Assembly: GCA_037384645.1 (NCBI GenBank)
Contig: JARRNT010000036.1
Coordinates: 1 to 35,364, forward strand
DNA length: 35,364 bases
DNA from: RI-92 sp037384645
GTDB lineage: Bacteria; Pseudomonadota; Gammaproteobacteria; UBA6429; Thiohalophilaceae
Reading direction: 5' to 3'
Made by a program: the position numbers and the translations under genes
Notes under the pieces: model-generated
The model's database searches: none
What the model was told of the DNA's origin: nothing
What the model saw: only the letters and a program-made list of their open reading frames with translations
In this document: positions 7,427 to 15,034 of the stretch, piece by piece
Position numbering within the stretch: the stretch's first letter is position 1
How the letters are laid out: each line of letters begins with the position of its first letter

Positions 7427-8347
7427 TTAACGACGAGCTGTGTTTGCAGGGATGAGTTTATTCAGGTGACGTACGCCTTCGGCGAGATCAGTCCCGAGGG
7501 CAACAGCACCGGCCTGTTCGATCGCATCGCGATGCTCAGTGGCAGAGGTACCCCCGACAAACACGGGGACCTTGGCAGCGTGAATCAGCATTCTGAGTTC
7601 GGCCGTCAAGGAAGCTTCATCACACTCCACGGAACCGGACAGGACCACGCCCTGGCTCTGGGTTCGTTTGACCACGGCAGGCAGTTGCGAAATTGGTAAA
7701 TCGCTGCCCAGCAGGACGATACGATAGCCCCGGCTGTGTGCGGCGAGGCAAAACAACAGTAAACCGAACTCGTGTTGTTCGTCTGGCAGGCAGGCGGCGA
7801 CCAGACGCGGCCCGGTATTCTGCAGGTTGCGATGATGAAAGCGGGCACCGAGTTTGTTGCGCATGAAGACACTGAAAAAATGCTCTTCGGCGATACCGCT
7901 GATCTCCCGATCCCAGCGATCGCCCAGGATCTTGAGTAATGGCAGCAATAACTGGCGGGTGACCACATCCACCGGGTACAGCGACATGGCCTCGTTATAT
8001 ACCCGCTCCAGCACGGCCTCGTCGAATTCACTGATGCCGCGCAGCATGGTTTGCTGGTAAAGCTGCCAGGGCTGGACATCGGTATCGGAGGCAGCCTCTT
8101 CCCGTTCGGCGGCGAGCTGCAGGGCGGCCTTGACCCGACTGATGGCGATGCCCTCGTCCAGCAACTGCAGGATCAGGCGGATCCGCTCGATATCCTCCTC
8201 GGTGTACAGGCGGTGGCCGGATTCAGTCCGGGTTGGCTGGAGCAGGCCGTAACGTCGCTCCCACGCGCGCAGGGTCACGCTATTGACCCCGGTGGCGGTG
8301 GAGACCGCGCTGATGGGAAACAGGCCGTTGTTCGTGGCAGTATTCAT
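7427..8347 (-). CDS. MerR-family regulator with B12-binding domain, CarH/LitR-type candidate light sensor
   Basis: 306 residues from the ATG at 8347. An N-terminal MerR winged helix (VTLRAWERRYGLLQPTRTESGHRLY) is followed by a helical bundle and a cobalamin-binding Rossmann domain. The CarH signature W-x9-EH is present (W145 to E155-H156), and the ExHxxG motif EQHEFG supplies the lower cobalt ligand, H192. In CarH, AdoB12 drives tetramerisation and DNA binding in the dark, and light breaks the complex. Starts further upstream are excluded: the TTG at 8383 would lie before the predicted transcription start (about 8377). The residue after the signature Trp is Asp, where Thermus CarH has His132. 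The gene heads the lipid operon and overlaps nothing upstream, so it is probably autoregulated. Confidence 0.9.
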   Translation of the reverse strand: MNTATNNGLFPISAVSTATGVNSVTLRAWERRYGLLQPTRTESGHRLYTEEDIERIRLILQLLDEGIAISRVKAALQLAAEREEAASDTDVQPWQLYQQTMLRGISEFDEAVLERVYNEAMSLYPVDVVTRQLLLPLLKILGDRWDREISGIAEEHFFSVFMRNKLGARFHHRNLQNTGPRLVAACLPDEQHEFGLLLFCLAAHSRGYRIVLLGSDLPISQLPAVVKRTQSQGVVLSGSVECDEASLTAELRMLIHAAKVPVFVGGTSATEHRDAIEQAGAVALGTDLAEGVRHLNKLIPANTARR

Positions 8348-8363
8348 GGGTGACCGGACTCGC

Positions 8364-8396
8364 CTTATACAAAACTTATACAAATCTTAGACAAAC
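8364..8396. promoter_or_regulatory. CarH/LitR-type operator: three tandem 11-bp direct repeats
   Basis: Three perfectly phased 11-bp units read CTTATACAAAA (8364-8374), CTTATACAAAT (8375-8385) and CTTAGACAAAC (8386-8396). Eight of 11 positions are identical in all three. CarH tetramers are known to contact 11-bp direct repeats. The array covers the -10 box and the transcription start of the leftward promoter, so binding should block the regulator's own operon. Confidence 0.8.
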
Positions 8397-8412
8397 CTCT
8401 GCATCTTGTCAA
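8384..8412 (-). promoter_or_regulatory. Sigma70-type promoter of the leftward regulator-lipid operon
   Basis: On the minus strand TTGACA (8407-8412) is separated by exactly 17 bp from TAAGAT (8384-8389). This is a near-consensus promoter with a predicted start near 8377, giving a leader of about 30 bases before the ATG at 8347. The -10 box lies inside the third and second 11-bp operator repeats. Confidence 0.75.
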
Positions 8413-8434
8413 ACATTTGTACAGATGATAGTAT
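8406..8434 (+). promoter_or_regulatory. Sigma70-type promoter of the rightward Sel1-glutathione peroxidase unit
   Basis: TTGTCA (8406-8411) and TAGTAT (8429-8434) are separated by 17 bp. The -35 box almost coincides with the -35 box of the leftward promoter, so the two promoters are back to back and one bound regulator could affect both. The predicted start is near 8441, about 50 bases before the first gene. Confidence 0.6.
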
Positions 8435-8471
8435 AAAAATATGTAATTCAATGAAATACAAGGGTTTTATG

Positions 8472-8493
8472 CTTATACAAGAGTTATACGTCA
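8472..8493. promoter_or_regulatory. Second pair of 11-bp repeats, possible auxiliary operator
   Basis: CTTATACAAGA (8472-8482) is followed in exact 11-bp phase by GTTATACGTCA (8483-8493). The first unit matches the main operator at nine consecutive positions; the second keeps only TTATAC. The pair lies directly before the ATG at 8494, in the position of the ribosome-binding site. Confidence 0.5.
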
Positions 8494-8832
8494 ATGCAGG
8501 GTAGAGCCATACCAGACGCCGGCAAGTCTCACCACAGCGAGACAGATTTCCTGTCGGCGCTGACCCTCCTGCGTAATGACCCCAATCTGCTGACCAGGGC
8601 GCTGCCGCAGGCACGGGCAGGCAATGTTCACGCCCAGTATGCCGTTGGCCTCATCTATGCCGAGGGCCGGGGCGTGGCGGCGGACCCGGTTGCTGCCTAT
8701 ATCTGGCTCAGCCGTGCCATGGCCCAGGGCGATAGCGATGCCCGGGATTTGCGTAGCATGCTCATGCTGGCCATGGCCGATGACGACATTGTCCGGGCCG
8801 AGCAAGTACTGAAGGAGGAAGCGGGGATATGA
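8494..8832 (+). CDS. Small Sel1-repeat protein
   Basis: 112 residues containing at least one clear Sel1-like repeat: AQYAVGLIYAEGRGVAADPVAAYIWLSRAMAQG, followed by a shorter degenerate helix pair. Sel1 repeats form alpha/alpha solenoids that bind proteins. No signal peptide is visible, so a cytoplasmic adaptor is likely. The upstream ribosome-binding site is poor and overlaps a putative operator repeat. The stop overlaps the start of the glutathione peroxidase gene as ATGA, giving translational coupling. The shared promoter region with the CarH-like regulator suggests co-control with the lipid operon. Confidence 0.8.
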   Translation: MQGRAIPDAGKSHHSETDFLSALTLLRNDPNLLTRALPQARAGNVHAQYAVGLIYAEGRGVAADPVAAYIWLSRAMAQGDSDARDLRSMLMLAMADDDIVRAEQVLKEEAGI

Positions 8833-9392
8833 AAAACTGGATACGGTTTATCGCCGGGCTGCTGGCAATGCGCCCGGCCCGGCTGATTGCCACCGACAAG
8901 CCACAGACTCCCGATGGTAAGCCCCTGCTGGATGTGGTGGTCCGAAGGCTCAATGATCAGCAGGCGGTCAACCTGGCCCAGGACTACCGGGACAAGGTGT
9001 TACTCATCGTGAATACCGCTAGTCAGTGTGCGTTCACCTCGCAATACGAGGGACTGGAGCAACTGTATGCCAGGTACCGGGCGCGCGGACTGGTCGTGCT
9101 CGGCTTTCCATCCAATGACTTCGCCAACCAGGAACCGGGCGACGAAGCTGACATTCAGCAATTTTGCCGTCTCACTTATGGCGTGAAATTTCCGATGTTT
9201 GCCAAGACCCGGGTGCGCAAGGGGGATGCGGATCCGCTGTATCAACGGCTGGGTGAGGCGGCCGGCGAATACCCGCAATGGAATTTTCACAAATACCTGG
9301 TGGATCGCCAGGGGCGACTGGTGGCCAGTTTTGCCAGCGGTACCCGGCCGGGGAATAAAAAACTGCAAGACCTGATCGAATCCCTGTTGTGA
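8829..9392 (+). CDS. Glutathione peroxidase family (thiol peroxidase)
   Basis: 187 residues, slightly longer than the usual 160 because of a hydrophobic N-terminal extension (residues 1-20) that may be a membrane anchor or signal. Catalytic tetrad residues are visible as C67 (NTASQCAFT), Q102 (FPSNDFANQEPG) and W151-N152 (WNFHKYLVD). C113 (QFCRLTYGVKFPMF) is at the place of the resolving cysteine of thioredoxin-dependent members. These enzymes reduce hydrogen, organic or phospholipid hydroperoxides. Linked to a lipid operon and a putative light sensor, it would suit repair of photo-oxidised lipids. It is cysteine- rather than selenocysteine-based. Confidence 0.93.
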   Translation: MKNWIRFIAGLLAMRPARLIATDKPQTPDGKPLLDVVVRRLNDQQAVNLAQDYRDKVLLIVNTASQCAFTSQYEGLEQLYARYRARGLVVLGFPSNDFANQEPGDEADIQQFCRLTYGVKFPMFAKTRVRKGDADPLYQRLGEAAGEYPQWNFHKYLVDRQGRLVASFASGTRPGNKKLQDLIESLL

Positions 9393-9428
9393 TCCCACCC
9401 GGGCGCGGCGGTATCCAGCCGTAAGCGT

Positions 9429-10628
9429 TCAGTCCTTGACGGGCCTGACGGCATCGGCGCAGGCCTGGGCCTCCTTGCGCGCCAGCTCGACATCCTTGGC
9501 AAAGGCCAGGGCCACGCCCATGCGCCGGCGCAGGAAGGATTCGGGTTTGCCGAACAGGCGGATCTTGGTATTGGCCGGGCGCATGGCCATATCCAGGTTC
9601 TCAAAGGCAATGCCTTTTTCATCCAGCCCGCCATAGATCACGGCGCTGGCCCCCGGCCGCAGCAGACTGGTGGAGACCGGTAGTCGCAGGATGGCGCGGG
9701 CGTGCAATTCAAATTCGTTTTGATCCTGGGTAATCATGGTGACCATGCCGGTATCGTGCGGTCGGGGACTGACTTCGCTGAAGTAGACCTCGTCTCCCCG
9801 GATAAACAACTCGACGCCGAAGATGCCGCGTCCGCCCAGGTTCTCGGTGACCGTGCGCGCAATGTACTGGGCCTTTTCCATGGCCGTCTCGCTCATGGCC
9901 TGGGGTTGCCAGCTTTCCACGTAATCGCCCTTGACCTGGCGGTGACCGATAGGCTGGCAGAAGTGCGTGTCAATCGCACCGTCGGCATTACGCGCACGCA
10001 CGGTCAGCAGGGTGATCTCGAAATCAAACTTGACCATCTCTTCGACGATAATGCGGCTTTGACTGACGCGGCCGCCGCTCATGGCATAGTCCCAGGCGAT
10101 TTGCACATCCTTGGGAGAATGGATGGTGGTCTGGCCCTTGCCGCTGGACGACATCACCGGTTTGACGATACACGGATAACCGATGCCGTTATCGATCGCG
10201 GACTGCAATTCCTCCAGCGATTCCGCGAAAGCGTATGCCGAGGTCTTCAGGCTGAGCTCCTCGGCAGCAAGCCGGCGGATCCCCTCGCGGTTCATGGTCA
10301 GCTGGGTGGCGCGCGCCGTCGGGATGACTTCGGCCAGGCCATCGGCCTCGATCCGGGCCAGCTCATCCGTGGCAATGGCCTCGATTTCGGGCACGATGAT
10401 ATGCGGGCGCTCCTGTTCCACCAGTTGTCGCAGCGCGACAGGGTCCGCCATGTTGATGACGTGGGCGCGGTGGGCGACCTGGTGTCCCGGCGCATTGGCA
10501 TAGCGGTCCACGGCAATCACCTCAACCCCCAGCCGTTGCAGGGCGATGATGACTTCCTTGCCGAGTTCGCCACTGCCCAGCAACATGACCCGGGTGGCGG
10601 TTGGCGATAAGGGTGTGCCGATTTTCAT
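9429..10628 (-). CDS. purT: Formate-dependent phosphoribosylglycinamide formyltransferase 2
   Basis: 399 residues, close to the normal PurT length. The N-terminal domain has the nucleotide-binding VMLLGSGELGKEVIIALQRLGVEVIAVDRY motif, and the PEIEAIATDEL segment follows. The ATP-grasp domain shows YPCIVKPVMSSSGKGQ and the metal/ATP site in the FGVELFIRGDEVYFSEVSPRPHDTG stretch. PurT makes formyl-GAR from GAR, formate and ATP, a folate-independent route for step 3 of purine synthesis. It converges with the glutathione peroxidase gene (36 bases between stops). The upstream 143-base gap is AT-rich around 10676-10692, but no clear promoter or PurR box could be assigned. Confidence 0.97.
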   Translation of the reverse strand: MKIGTPLSPTATRVMLLGSGELGKEVIIALQRLGVEVIAVDRYANAPGHQVAHRAHVINMADPVALRQLVEQERPHIIVPEIEAIATDELARIEADGLAEVIPTARATQLTMNREGIRRLAAEELSLKTSAYAFAESLEELQSAIDNGIGYPCIVKPVMSSSGKGQTTIHSPKDVQIAWDYAMSGGRVSQSRIIVEEMVKFDFEITLLTVRARNADGAIDTHFCQPIGHRQVKGDYVESWQPQAMSETAMEKAQYIARTVTENLGGRGIFGVELFIRGDEVYFSEVSPRPHDTGMVTMITQDQNEFELHARAILRLPVSTSLLRPGASAVIYGGLDEKGIAFENLDMAMRPANTKIRLFGKPESFLRRRMGVALAFAKDVELARKEAQACADAVRPVKD

Positions 10629-10771
10629 AATGATGTACCCCTTTGGCTGACTGCGGACCGATTCAGAGGGGCCTTATTCTATATATATTGTACTGTTCAG
10701 GGTAGCACCCGGCCGCTGCGCGCCGGCTATTCACTGCAGCCTGCCACACGACTGCCTGACATCGCCTGATG

Positions 10772-11977
10772 TTAGTCCACGAACAACTCGATCCAGTGTT
10801 TGACCGGCAGCTCGGTACCGCTTTGCAGATGTAACTGGCAACCGATATTGGCCGTCACGATGAGCTCGGGTTGCTGGGCCTGCAGGTGTTCGAGCTTTTG
10901 CTGTTTGAGCCGGTTGGCAATTGCGGATTGTAAAACCGAATAGGTCCCGGCCGAGCCGCAACACAAATGGCTGTCCTGCACTACGTTCAGCTTGTAGCCG
11001 GCTGCCCGTAGCAGGCTTTCCACCCGGCCGTTGAGCTTTTGTGCATGTTGCAGCGTACAGGGGGCGTGAAAGGCAATGCTGCGCTGGTTGCCACTGGCCA
11101 GCTTGTGCATGTCTTCCTCGCTCATGACCTCACACAGATCCCGGCACAGGTCAGCAATGCGCGCGGCCTTGTCGGCGTAAGCCGGGTCATGTTGTAACTG
11201 GCTGGCATAATCCTTGACCATGGCCCCGCAACCGCTGGCCGTGATCACGATAGCCTCGATGCCCTGTTCGACATAGGGCCACCAGGCATCGATATTGTTG
11301 CGCATGAAACGCTGCGCTTCTTCGCTGGCATTGAGATGATGGCTTAACGCGCCGCAACAACCGGCATTGCTGGCCTCGATCACATCGATACCGAGTTTGT
11401 TCAGTATGGCGGCCGTGGCCTGGTTGGTGCGGGGTGTCATGGCGGGCTGGACACAGCCGGCCAGTAATAGCATTTTGCGTGATGCCGCCTGCGGCTGAAA
11501 TCGGATCGCTTGCTGTACACTCGGTATCTTACTGGCCAGTGCCGCCGGCAATACCGGCCTGAACCGCTGGCCCAGTTTCAGCAGCAGGGCAACCCGCTTT
11601 GGGTAAGGCAGGGTATGCCGCAACAGCCAGCGCACCAGTTTTTGTGATAACGGTCTGGTTACCTGCAGCTCTACATAGGCGCGACCGATGTCCAGCAGGC
11701 GATGATACTGCACACCGGAAGGGCAGGTGGTTTCGCAATTCAGACAGGTCAGGCAGCGGTCCAGGTGTTGCTGTGTCTGGCGCGACACGGCTTCGCCTTC
11801 CAGCGCCATTTTGATCTCGTAGATGCGACCGCGTGGGCCATCGAGTTCATCACCCAGTAGTTGATAGGTGGGGCAGGTGGCCGTACAAAAACCGCAATGC
11901 ACACAATTGCGCAAGATACGATCCGCTTCCTGTCCCTGCGGGGTGGCGAGAATGGCTGGCTGTAGTTTAGTTTGCAT
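10772..11977 (-). CDS. glcF: Glycolate oxidase iron-sulfur subunit
   Basis: 401 residues. Two 4Fe-4S ferredoxin motifs are present, CVHCGFCTATCP (C25, 28, 31, 35) and CLTCLNCETTCP (C75, 78, 81, 85). Two CCG domains follow: C175 with NAGCCGALSHH (207-208), and C307 with LCCGSAGTY (339-340). This is the electron-transfer subunit of GlcDEF, which oxidises glycolate to glyoxylate at the membrane. No glcD or glcE is in the window: purT follows and the divergent tamA lies upstream. The subunits must be encoded elsewhere, or this is a related D-lactate or 2-hydroxyacid oxidase component. No strong ribosome-binding site precedes the ATG. Confidence 0.93.
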   Translation of the reverse strand: MQTKLQPAILATPQGQEADRILRNCVHCGFCTATCPTYQLLGDELDGPRGRIYEIKMALEGEAVSRQTQQHLDRCLTCLNCETTCPSGVQYHRLLDIGRAYVELQVTRPLSQKLVRWLLRHTLPYPKRVALLLKLGQRFRPVLPAALASKIPSVQQAIRFQPQAASRKMLLLAGCVQPAMTPRTNQATAAILNKLGIDVIEASNAGCCGALSHHLNASEEAQRFMRNNIDAWWPYVEQGIEAIVITASGCGAMVKDYASQLQHDPAYADKAARIADLCRDLCEVMSEEDMHKLASGNQRSIAFHAPCTLQHAQKLNGRVESLLRAAGYKLNVVQDSHLCCGSAGTYSVLQSAIANRLKQQKLEHLQAQQPELIVTANIGCQLHLQSGTELPVKHWIELFVD

Positions 11978-12089
11978 TGGTTATTATAAGCAGAATTATT
12001 TTATTGCATACCACTCTAAGTTGTGTGGCAATAGCCAGGGCATAATCCAGATCATGATGGCAACACGGCAATTCTGATACTTTAACAAA

Positions 12090-13826
12090 ATGGGACGATT
12101 TTTCCGAATTAGCGTCGTGTTGCTGTTACTCTTGCCCGGGCAGGCGGCCTGGGCGCTCGCCCTGACCGTGAAGGTGGAGGGGCTTGATAAAAAGCTGGAG
12201 GACCAGGTGCTGACCTACCTGGATATCAGCCACGAGCAGGGGACCGACAGCAAGCTGAGCCTGGCGCAACTGCAGCGACTGAACGACCTCGCGCCCCAGC
12301 AGATCAAGACCGCCTTGCAGGTATTTGGCTATTTTCGGGCAAGGGTCAACTCAGACCTGCGTCAGTCGGGCAATACCTGGCTGGCCACGTATCGGGTGGA
12401 ACCCGGCGCACAGATCCGGTTAACGCATATCGATGTTGCCGTTAACGGGCCAGGCCGGGATAACCCGGCACTGAAAAAGGCGGTGGCGACGTTCCCGGTT
12501 CGTCAGGGCCAGGCGCTGGATCAGCCAGCATATGATGCCGCGCGTGATGCCCTGTTTCGCACTGCCATCCGGCAGGGCTTCCTCGACGCCCGTTTTGTCA
12601 AACGCGAACTCAAGGTCAACCTGGCGCAGTATGTCGCCAGCATTTCGCTGCAATTACAAACCGGGCAGCGCTATTACTTCGGACCGGTCACATTCCACCA
12701 GTCGAGCATGAATCAGAAGTTCCTGTTTCAGTATGTGACATTTCAGCCGGGCGATCCGTATGACCCGGGTAAGTTGCTGCAATTGCAGACTGCGCTTAGC
12801 GACAGCAGCCTGTTTCAATCGGTGGAGGTCAGTCCGGACAAGGCCCGGGCGAGGGATAAGCGGGTTCCCATCGACATTACCCTTACCCCGCGCAAACGCC
12901 ACCAGTGGCGCTTCGGTCTGGGTTATGCCACGGATACCGGGCCGCGGGGTAGTATCAATTACAGCCAGCTGGTGGGCAGCCATGGTGACCGCTTCGAGAC
13001 TCGCCTGTTAAAGTCGCAAATCACTAAAAGTGTGAGCGTCGGTTATACCATTCCGCTGGCTGATCCGATCAATGATCAGCTTAGCCTGGGCGTGCGCTAC
13101 AGCGATGAAATTGTGGAAGGACGCGAGAGCGTGATCTCACGCTTATCGGCCAGTCAATCGTCGTTGTGGGATGGCTGGCAGCGAGTCATCAGCCTGAATT
13201 ACGACCGCGAGGTCTATACGATTTCGGGTGAACCGGAGGCGACCGGGCGTGCCCTCTACCCGGTGTTCAGCCTGACGCGAATCCGTGCGGATAATCGTAT
13301 CGATACGCGCAATGGTTACCGGCTTGATTTTGAGGTGCGCGGCGGTAACAAAAACCTGTTGTCCGATACCAACTATGGCCAGATTCGCATGGGCCTGAAG
13401 TGGATCCACTCACTCAATGCGGACAGCCGCCTGATATTACGTGGTGACTTTGGTTCCACCAATGTGGCATACCTCGACGAGCTACCCTTGTCACAACGCT
13501 TTTTTGCCGGTGGCGATAACAGTGTGCGTGGCTACGCCTATAACTCGTTGGGTCCCAAGGATTCGTTTGGTCACGTGGTCGGTGGCAAACACCTGATCGT
13601 TGGCAGCGTGCAGTATAACCATCGTATCGCGGGTAACTGGAGTGGCGCACTATTTTACGATATCGGTAACGCGGTCAATTCCATGGGCGACCCACTGGTT
13701 GCCGGGACCGGGTTTGGTCTGCGCTGGGATTCACCCGTGGGCCCGGTGCGGATTGATTTTGCCTGGGCACTGGACAAGCCGACCGATCGCTTTCGCCTGC
13801 ATGTCGTGATAGGGCCGGACCTGTGA
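12090..13826 (+). CDS. tamA: Translocation and assembly module outer-membrane subunit TamA
   Basis: 578 residues with a signal peptide (hydrophobic ISVVLLLLLPGQAAWALA). Three POTRA-like domains follow to about residue 270 (first LTVKVEGLDKKLEDQV, later YYFGPVTFHQSS), then an Omp85 16-strand barrel. The conserved lid-loop motif VRGY appears in FFAGGDNSVRGYAYNSLGPKD, and the C-terminal strands include SPVGPVRIDFAWAL and an aromatic-rich final strand. TamA works with the inner-membrane-anchored TamB in outer-membrane protein insertion and phospholipid traffic. The tamB start overlaps its stop by 4 bases. It is slightly shorter than or equal to usual TamA length, and intact. Confidence 0.95.
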   Translation: MGRFFRISVVLLLLLPGQAAWALALTVKVEGLDKKLEDQVLTYLDISHEQGTDSKLSLAQLQRLNDLAPQQIKTALQVFGYFRARVNSDLRQSGNTWLATYRVEPGAQIRLTHIDVAVNGPGRDNPALKKAVATFPVRQGQALDQPAYDAARDALFRTAIRQGFLDARFVKRELKVNLAQYVASISLQLQTGQRYYFGPVTFHQSSMNQKFLFQYVTFQPGDPYDPGKLLQLQTALSDSSLFQSVEVSPDKARARDKRVPIDITLTPRKRHQWRFGLGYATDTGPRGSINYSQLVGSHGDRFETRLLKSQITKSVSVGYTIPLADPINDQLSLGVRYSDEIVEGRESVISRLSASQSSLWDGWQRVISLNYDREVYTISGEPEATGRALYPVFSLTRIRADNRIDTRNGYRLDFEVRGGNKNLLSDTNYGQIRMGLKWIHSLNADSRLILRGDFGSTNVAYLDELPLSQRFFAGGDNSVRGYAYNSLGPKDSFGHVVGGKHLIVGSVQYNHRIAGNWSGALFYDIGNAVNSMGDPLVAGTGFGLRWDSPVGPVRIDFAWALDKPTDRFRLHVVIGPDL

Positions 13827-15034
13827 CGCGCCTGCGCAAATCCCTGTTCATCAGCATCCCGCTTGTCCTGCTGCTGGCGCTATGGTTGTTGCTGACCAGT
13901 CACTGGGGCCTGAACCTGGCCCTGCGCCTGACCTCGGGACTGATGCCGGGTCAGTTCAGCGTGAAAGTGACACAGGGCGACCTGCTGGGCCCGATACAGC
14001 TGCGCGACGTGTATTATCAACACGACAACGTGCAGGTACGCATTGGCAAACTGGAGCTTAGCTGGCAGCCATCGGCATTGCTTCGCGGTGAGGTGCGGGT
14101 GCAACAGCTGGCCGTCGACAACGTCGAACTGACCCTGCCTCCCCACCGAAGCAAAACCTCGACCACGCGCTTCGAGCGTGTCGTCCTGCCGGTTGGCGTG
14201 GCGGTGCAGCAGGCAAGTATAAAGAACTTGCGTATTCATACCGCCTCGGCCAGCGCCCCGATCCGGATTGAGACGGTACAGCTGGGAGCACAACTCAAAC
14301 ACCAGCAGCTGCGTATCCGCAACTTCGAGATCCATGCCTACCATGCCCAGGCCAGTGTAAACGGTGAGGTGCAACTGGTGCGAAATTTCCCGCTTGAGCT
14401 GGACCTCGATATTCTTTATCAGCCCAATGCCCGGCAGACAATCAAGGGCAGTGGTCGGTTACAGGGCGATTTGCAAAAACTGCAGCTGACCCAACGACTG
14501 TCCGGTATGCTTGACGCCAGCCTGGATGCACAGGCGCGCGATATCCTGTCTGCCCTGCACTGGCAGGGCAAGCTGTCGCTCAGGCAGCTGAACCTGCGCC
14601 AGGTAAACACCAGCATGCCGGGTGTTCGCATCAGCGGTGATCTGCATGTCGAAGGTGACACCCGGGCGATGCAGGGGAAAGGGAAGCTGAATCTGGATGA
14701 AAAGCAGATCGGCCAGGCACAACTACAGCTACAGGCCGATAGTGATATCCGCCTGAAACGCTATCATCTGCAGGCCGATGGCCATTTTACCGGCCAGACC
14801 CTGCCCGCTGCGAAACTGGCCATGCAGGCCAGCGGCACACGCCAGGCACTGGATGTTTCGCAACTGCAGGTCCAGACCCTCGACGGCAGGATCCAGGGCC
14901 ACGCCCGGCTGGACTGGCAAACCCGGCACAGCATCCTGTGCACTTCAGCGTGCGTCAGCTGGAAGGCGAGTTACGTGGTTATCCCCTGCGTGGTGAACTT
15001 GAAGGGCGCTGGTCACAGCAACAACTCAGCTTAA
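13823..15034 (+). CDS. tamB: TamB, N-terminal part of a frameshifted gene
   Basis: 403 residues starting with a membrane anchor (SIPLVLLLALWLLLTSHWGLN), followed by TamB-typical beta-taco sequence: MPGQFSVKVTQGDLLGPIQL, IGKLELSWQPSALLRGEVRVQQL and many amphipathic strands. From about residue 375 the frame loses family character (TRHSILCTSACVSWKAS) and stops at 15034. The family-like reading continues in the frame of 14938-17274. About 35-40 residues normally found between the LDWQ segment and the ELRGYP segment are absent, so a deletion with net frame change near 14925-14938 is likely. The ATG overlaps the tamA stop. Confidence 0.85.
   Translation: MTRLRKSLFISIPLVLLLALWLLLTSHWGLNLALRLTSGLMPGQFSVKVTQGDLLGPIQLRDVYYQHDNVQVRIGKLELSWQPSALLRGEVRVQQLAVDNVELTLPPHRSKTSTTRFERVVLPVGVAVQQASIKNLRIHTASASAPIRIETVQLGAQLKHQQLRIRNFEIHAYHAQASVNGEVQLVRNFPLELDLDILYQPNARQTIKGSGRLQGDLQKLQLTQRLSGMLDASLDAQARDILSALHWQGKLSLRQLNLRQVNTSMPGVRISGDLHVEGDTRAMQGKGKLNLDEKQIGQAQLQLQADSDIRLKRYHLQADGHFTGQTLPAAKLAMQASGTRQALDVSQLQVQTLDGRIQGHARLDWQTRHSILCTSACVSWKASYVVIPCVVNLKGAGHSNNSA

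Noticed and set aside
8348..8383. N-terminal extension of the MerR/CarH-like gene from a TTG at 8383
   Set aside because: The TTG lies inside the operator and upstream of the predicted transcription start near 8377, and the MerR domain begins well after the ATG at 8347.
9700..10610. Long plus-strand open frame opposite purT (302 codons)
   Set aside because: It is the antisense shadow of purT, with arginine- and glycine-rich low-information sequence and no family resemblance.
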